Assembly: GCA_022496205.1 (NCBI GenBank)
Contig: WTXD01000060.1
Span: 62,001-126,000 of the forward strand
From: Gloeopeniophorella convolvens
Taxonomy: Eukaryota > Basidiomycota > Agaricomycetes > Russulales
Direction of reading: 5' to 3'
Length of the DNA: 64,000 bases
The position numbers and the translations under genes were made by a program. The notes under the pieces are model-generated. The model was not told the origin of the DNA, did no database searches, and saw nothing but the letters and a program-made list of their open reading frames with translations. Positions 58,138 through 64,000 of the stretch are shown here, piece by piece (within the stretch, counting starts at the first letter, position 1; each line of letters begins with the position of its first letter).

Positions 58138-60224
58138 TCTACACACGTACATGGTCAGCTCGGGGCAAGGCAAGGATGAGGAGAGACGCGGCCCACCCTT
58201 GCCGAAGAAGAAGCGTGTGCCGCCGGGCGTCGAGTACTTGTTGGACATCTGGTGCAGCTGGCGCGAGAGCACCGACGGCCCACAGAAGAACACACCAACG
58301 TCCGTCTCGGGGTGCTTCTCCGCGATGCTGGGGAAGACGCGGTCCCAATTTGGGCGTCCGAAGTGCGTCGGTGCGCGCAGCGAGGTGATCGCATCCTTCT
58401 CCGCGCCGACGTCCTGCACGATGATGTTGTTCATGTCGTCTTCCTTGATCTTCGCGGTCAGGTAGATGTTGATCTCGATCCGGTTCTGCGTGTCCTGCTC
58501 CTCAATTGCGTGCAGGAGCGAGTGGAACCACTCGGCGGTGCCGAAATCGCGGATGACCCAAGTGAAGTAGACCTGCGCGTGGTGTGATCAGCATCGGAAA
58601 GAAAACAAGCAGTTCTAACGTACCTTAGAGAGACGGGTGGGCTTGGAGTTGTTGAAGTTGTTCATACGGTACCAGATCGACTTGAGGATCCTGTGTGCCG
58701 GTGAGGAGAGGGTCGCCCAAGACACATGACAAGCACTCACGAAGCGAACGGTGTGACACCAATACCAGCGCCCACGAGGAGCACCGTCTCGTACTTCAAG
58801 AAATCCTCCGACGCGGAACCGAAAGGACCGTCAACCATGATACGCGGCAGCACACGATTGACCGGTGGCTGGACGACCCTGCCACCCGCATCCTTCTCGC
58901 CCTTCTCTCCCGTCGCACCCCTGTCGCTCTTCTTGTCAAACTCGCAGCCGAGTGCCTGTGCCAACGAGCGAGTGAAGTCGCCGACGACACGGATGTGGAC
59001 GGAGATGTAGTCCTCCTCGGGTGCGCTGGTGAGTGTGAACGGGTGCCACTGGAAGTAGGACACCTCGGGGCACGAGAGGAAGATGTATTGCCCCGCACGC
59101 GTCTGCGTCCTTTCCTTCTTGATCTGGATTTCCATCACGTTTGACGGGTGCTGGATGACCTTGGAGATGTACGTGCGATGGCGCGAACGGACTTCACGCA
59201 GGATACGCTCGGAGATCCAGATGACACCACCAACAAGCCAGTAGCGCTGCACCGCGTCGTTAGTTCACTAAAGCCACGAAGAAAATCACGCAGCAAAACT
59301 CACCCAAAATACACCAATCGTGTTCCAAGAGCAGTACGGCGGGCGGTCGGGCTGGATCATGCAGAACATGCCGTGGAGCTGCCAACCGACGAAGAACACG
59401 ATGAAAAGGTGGTGTGTGTACCAGAAGTGCTCAAAGTGCGCACGACGGCGCTTCTCCATTGCGTACCAGACCATGATGGCCAGCGCGGCGGTCATGATCC
59501 AGCCGGTGATGCCAGGGCCGGTCGCGAAGTTAAGGTTCAGGAAGGCAACGAACTGGGCACCCCTACTCGCCTTCTCGGTGAGCGCGAATTTGGTGAAGTT
59601 GACCATGTGCGCGACAATATGGACGACGGTTCCAACAACGATAGACCAGGCAGTCGCCTTGTGGAACGTGATGTTCTTGTCGAAGGGAATGATCTGGTTG
59701 AGGGGAGTGCGGCGGAGGAGGGAGATGAAATTGCGGCAGACGGGAAGGAGGATGAAGATCACATCGACATGGAGGACAAGCGCAGCAGAGCGGGCGATGG
59801 CTGTGAATGGAGGCAATCCCGGTTAGTTGGAAGAAAGAGTGGCAAGCAAATGAGACGCACTGAAAGTGATGCCAAATGTCTTGCGTGCGCCAGTGAGGTT
59901 GTCCTTCAGGCCGTAGTGGAGCATGCCAAAGACAGCGACAAGGATGTGGAGGAAGACCCAGACAAAGAAGAAGAGGCGTTTTCCACCCTCGTTGATCATC
60001 CAAAGGTCCCATTTCTCCTTGAGCGTCTTGGGCTTGTACTCGACGACGGTCCTGGAAGTGGTAGTATTGGACCGCTGGAGACCCTGAAGCCGCCTGCGCT
60101 CGGTCTTGTTGCGCTGGAGGTGGCTGGGCTGGGGTGCACCGGCATCGTAGTTTAGGTCGGGGTGGACCTCGAGGGGAGGGTTGCCGTCGGAGAAGTCAAG
60201 GCCGTCGTTGCGGATGCGGCTCAT
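58138..60224 (-). CDS. noxA: NADPH oxidase, NoxA (Nox1) type
   Basis: Transmembrane flavocytochrome that passes electrons from NADPH through FAD and two haems to O2, giving superoxide; in fungi it acts in sexual development and hyphal signalling. The start MSRIRNDGLDFSDGN is at 60224. Membrane helices begin RLFFFVWVFLHILVAVFGML. Haem histidines are visible in FHKATAW, HIVAHMVNF and HFEHFWYTHHLF. The FAD-binding stretch is QWHPFTLTSAPEED. The NADPH-binding part has LLVGAGIGVTPFAS and VFFCGPS. The last intron joins FFFGK to ENF and stop (58138-58140), the usual Nox C-terminus. No EF-hands are present, which separates it from NoxC types. NoxR- and Rac-dependent control is known for the family, not seen here. 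Confidence 0.88.
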
Positions 60225-62095
60225 GATTAGTGGGTGTGATTTTACGGTACGAGGAAGTCGCGTGTGCCGGCCTGCGCGCAATAGAATAGAAAGGAAAGAA
60301 AGGGGAAATGATCAGGAAGGACCGGCCTTGTGGAGAGGTCGAATGATGTAGGAGAAAAGAGAGGGACGCTGTGTTGCGGTCGAGTGTCGTGGCACTGCCC
60401 AAAATGATCCCATCCTCTCCGAGGTTCGGCAGGTCTATAATTTGTAGTCGTGTTGCTAGGCAACGATGCGGACTAGGCGCACTCCAGGAGACTCCAGGCT
60501 TACCCCGCCTTTCCCTCCCAACACCCACCACTAGACAACACCTCGTAGATCTTCCATTGCGTCGCCCGTTGCATCCGCCTGGCCATCGTCGCGCGCAGTG
60601 TCCAAGCTGACCCCGCCTGGGTTATTTTCAGCAACACGACCGCCAGCTATATTTAGTGACTCTCCCCCGCTTCATGTTTGACGCCAGTGAAGCCACATCA
60701 TCGCGTTCATCAACACCATCATCTCCATCATTCCGAGCGTCTGCGTACGCCGACGGCCCTCCCATCTGCGCCATCATGGCACAGGGGCACTGGCCAGAGG
60801 CTTCTTCCTGTACTTAAATCACCGTGTGAAGATAGCTCTGCAAATTACAGCTTCTGTCACCGTGCGGCTCTCCCGTTTCGAGGTAGCTCAGCGCTCGGCT
60901 GCCAACGTCTCTGGTCCCCACATCCCTTCTGGTTCGTAACCTATCTATGAGCCTGCCGTCCATTTGCCGTCTGCCTCGTGATTCTGATCGTGAGCACCTT
61001 TGTCGTCTCCATCCCGCCGTTTCTCGCGTTGTCAGGTTCAACGGACAACGCTCGTTGCCGTCGCGCAGTCGTTTGACTCTCACTCCCTCGTTTTGGAAAC
61101 ATCGATACGACCGGGTCTCTCTCATTAGCATGCGATATGCATCACCGACGTCTGCAGGCGTCGCGACCCTTCGCGCGCCGCATGAGAAAACAGGTTCATA
61201 CCGCGCCGTGTCTTTATGGTAGGAACCGAACGGAGGCCCGCCGCCTGCGTTGGTTACTGCTTGTCTCAGAGGTCTCAGAACAGGCCCTGCCGGATGACGC
61301 GGCTGTTCGTCCATCCATCCATATTGAGCCGAAGAAGGATTGACGGTGACGCAGGCTTCGGCATCCAGTCAGTCTCCGACCAAGCCTGTTCGCTCAGTAT
61401 CACTCTGCTCTCGGGGTGGCCCATCCACTTAGGCGCCGCGACCTGTGACAATACTGTTCCGGGGAGATACCTTGGTTCCAGTAGCTTTGGGGACAGTTTC
61501 GCTGCTGCCATTCGGTCGCCTGATCTACTAGCATCTCCCAAGAAGAATGTGATCGTGTCCAGAGGATCGGTCCACGTCAGCCATCGACAGCCCCTGTCAG
61601 TAAGTAGAAGGGCTTTCAAGCCCGACCCCAATGGTCGATCCTAGGGTGTTCAGTAGTACTTACTGGCAGTACCCGAGGAAGGTTGGCGTGCTGCCTCGCC
61701 GGCTTCCGCTTAGCATCTACTGGCTAAGTGCTCCGTCCTCCAGTGATGCTGGAGTCTGTCTGGGACCGGCTGATAATCACCATCTCTATGAATTAGGACC
61801 TGAGAGCTTGAGCATCTGCTAGATCGCGAAGGCCCCGGCGAGACGGCATCTGCACGCCGTGACCTGGTCTGCCCACCATTCCGTAGGATTTGTCCCAAGC
61901 GCCCGGTCATCAGCGACCTTCAACCCACACATCTATACACTCTGCGACGGGTGACGCTGTCCGTCTGACTCGCAGCTTCTTCCGCAGCATTTCACCACGT
62001 TCAGACCTCTTCCGCACTCACGCGGTGTGACATAAAAGGGCCGCGACAGAACCAACGGGTCTCCAGACACGGCTGCGCTCAGCGTCGCAACCCAA
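60225..62095. other. Divergent intergenic region between noxA and the last oxidase
   Basis: About 1.9 kb. The noxA side has AG-rich runs. The oxidase side has a CATAAAAG element at about 62032-62039, about 60 bp before the ATG at 62096. No gene was recognised between. Confidence 0.4.
60452..60464. promoter_or_regulatory. X-box-like inverted repeat upstream of noxA
   Basis: GTTGCTAGGCAAC has half-sites GTTGCT and GGCAAC around one base, close to the X-box bound by RFX-type factors. It lies about 230 bp before the noxA ATG, in a region of purine-rich runs (60277-60310). Chance occurrence is possible. Confidence 0.35.
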
Positions 62096-64000
62096 ATGCT
62101 CTCAACAGTTTTCCTCGCCTGCGTTCTCGCCTTGGCCTCTGTTGCACACGCAGTGCCTGGAAATGCACGTTCCAGCCCAAACTTCAACGCTACTTGCAAC
62201 GAGATCGCGAAGGCAGTTTCTTCAGTCTCTGAGGTGTTCTTTCCGCGTGCGTACGCAAACACCTCCGTAGTGCGCCTACCTGATTCTTTCGCAAATTTTA
62301 TCCTACAGCATCGCCACAGTATGCCGCAGACAATGCGCACGCGTTCGCCTCGAGCTCTGCGCCTTCTACATGTTCCGTCGAGCCCGGCTCTGCAGCGGAC
62401 GTAAGCGTCATTGTGGGTCCTCTTCATATACCTTCCCTGCCCCACCTACTTATCTATTCTTACCCGCAGCTACGCATCCTCGGAGAGACACGCACGCCCT
62501 TCGCAGTGAAAGGCGGTGGACACGCGACGAACCCAGGCTTCTCTTCGACCTCCGGCGTGCAGATTGCTCTCGCGCGTTTCGACAAGATCGAAGTCCACAG
62601 CGCGAACGGTACAGTCGACGTCGGTCCTGGGCTTACTTGGGATACAGTATATGCGACGCTTGACGAGAGTGCCATTGGCGTCGTCGGAGGGCGAATCCCG
62701 GGGGTCGGGGTGGCCGGCTTGACCCTGGGTGGCGGTGCGTCTGTGCTCACGCCAGAGGCGTGGCGGGGTACTGATCTCCCCGGAGCGCAGGGTACTCGTT
62801 CAAGACGAGCCAGTATGGGCTCGCGATAGACAACATCGTAGGGTATGAGCTCGTTCTGCCGAATGGGACAGTCACCGCCGTCACGGAGGCAGATGGCGAT
62901 CTGTGGTTTGCGCTCAGGGTAAATTTGAGCCCGCTCAAGCCCACTACACTGAACTGACTCTTTCGACCGCAGGGTGGACTGAACAATTTTGTGCGTTGCT
63001 ATCCCAGACCCATCCGTGCGTATGAGCGACTGAGTGTGGCCGGTCGATAGGGCATCGTGACGAAGTTTTCGCTCAGGTCTCATCCACAGGGCCAAGTCTG
63101 GGTTCGTTGCTCGTTGTCCCATCCCAGTCATGGACGCTTACCTGACATCATTTCGTTTCCAGGGCGGCTCCATCGAATACGGCTCTGATCAGCTCGACGC
63201 TTTCAAGGATGCTGTCATCACGTACCAGAAACAGAATGACACGAAGGCTGCTCTGGTTGCTTCCGTGACCTACTCTCCTACAGGGGTGAGGCCTCCACTT
63301 CTCGGTATCTAATCCATGCGCCAAATGATGATGCGGGAAGGTGGTACCTAGCGTCGTAATGTTCTACGACGCGCCGACCCAGGGAGGAATATTTGATGAC
63401 TTCCTCTCCATCCCCGCTGTACAGCAGGATGTCTCGAGCAGATCTTACTCCAACCTCGTTTCGAGCTTGAGTGCGACAAATCCACCCCCAGGCTTCAGGT
63501 AGCACGCCTACCTCCCACCTCACGATCCACGACTGACGTGGTCTCTGCAGCGGATTCATGAATGGCATCCCGGTTACGAACTACTCGTCCACGGTCATCG
63601 ACGCGCTGGTCAACCAGACCATAGTGAGCAGCCAACCAGCTATCCCGCATCCGAGCCTGGCAGACTGACCCTGCCTTAGTACCAGGGCGCGCAGCTAGCT
63701 TTGCTCAGCCCAAACATTTTAATTGCCGCCGGCATGGAGCCCTTCGCCTCGACCCTTTTCACACACGGGTCCGCCTCCGCCTACCCGCCCGACCGATCCA
63801 CCGCCGTCTACCCGACCGTATTCGGCGGTGCCTACACAGACCCGGCGGCGGCCGGCGCGATGGCGCGCGCGCTGCGCGAGGGCTCTGACGCTGTGCACGC
63901 TGCTGCGCTCGCGGATGGGCAGGATCTGAGCCGCGCGGCGGTGTACCCCAACTATGCGCTGTTCGATACCCCGCTGGAGGATATGTATGGCGCGAATTTG
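62096..64000 (+). CDS. Secreted FAD-linked oxidase (BBE/PCMH type), paralogue F, 3' end outside window
   Basis: The start at 62096 gives a signal peptide (LSTVFLACVLALASVAHA). An intron joins VFFP to PSPQYAADNAHAF, and a second leads to RTPFAVKGGGHATNPGF with the flavin His. VGVAGLTLGGG, YGLAIDNIVGYELVLPNG and MFYDAPTQGGIFDD follow. The BBE domain runs FTHGSASAYPPDR and NYALFDTPLEDMYGANL and is cut by the window end before the expected ...GGFKF-type terminus. All joins seen are in frame. Its exon plan and sequence are closest to oxidase D (25690-27640). It is the only complete-looking oxidase here on the plus strand, divergent from noxA. Confidence 0.83.

Noticed and set aside
59148..60155. 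Plus-strand open frame of 335 codons opposite noxA
   Set aside because: Antisense of the noxA exons; highly charged and without any domain.

Overview
The window looks like nuclear DNA of a filamentous basidiomycete, most likely an Agaricomycete (wood- or litter-decay mushroom). The genes are split by many 45-65 nt GT-AG introns. The gene families are also typical of that group: a TPR/CHAT protein, a large EF-hand/ZZ-finger protein, BTB/POZ proteins, secreted FAD-linked (BBE-type) oxidases, a copper amine oxidase and an NADPH oxidase of the NoxA type. No ribosomal RNA, CRISPR array or prokaryotic operon was seen.

Layout. 0-1.9 kb: CHAT protease-like gene, cut by the window edge and carrying two frameshifts. 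2.1-9.25 kb (minus): EF-hand + ZZ zinc-finger gene, split by a 2.29 kb DNA element with 17-bp terminal inverted repeats and a 2-bp target duplication; removing the element restores the reading frame exactly. 9.7-20.3 kb (minus): an array of BBE-type oxidases made by one tandem segmental duplication of about 4.3-4.8 kb, which left two intact paralogues and one truncated copy that also carries a probable solo LTR. 20.4-24.6 kb: two CaMK-like kinase paralogues, tail to tail. 25.7-29.5 kb (minus): another BBE oxidase and a SAM methyltransferase-like gene. 30.2-33.3 kb (plus): two tandem BTB genes, each followed by a degenerate BBE C-terminus. 33.6-35.6 kb (minus): another BBE oxidase. 35.6-40.2 kb: gene-poor. 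40.2-42.6 kb (plus): an LDB17/SPIN90-family endocytosis gene. 42.6-54.6 kb: gene-poor except for a seven-exon GNAT acetyltransferase at 48.2-49.2 kb. 54.6-60.2 kb (minus): copper amine oxidase, then NoxA. 62.1 kb to the end (plus): another BBE oxidase, cut by the window edge.

How the genes relate. Five complete BBE oxidases, one partial at the window end, one truncated copy and two relics lie in 64 kb, beside a copper amine oxidase and a NADPH oxidase. All of these enzymes make H2O2 or superoxide, so the window is rich in reactive-oxygen-producing oxidases, with signs of recurrent duplication and decay. I found no evidence of a coordinated biosynthetic cluster. Intron positions were worked out by hand from splice signals and frame continuity. 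No homology search was run.
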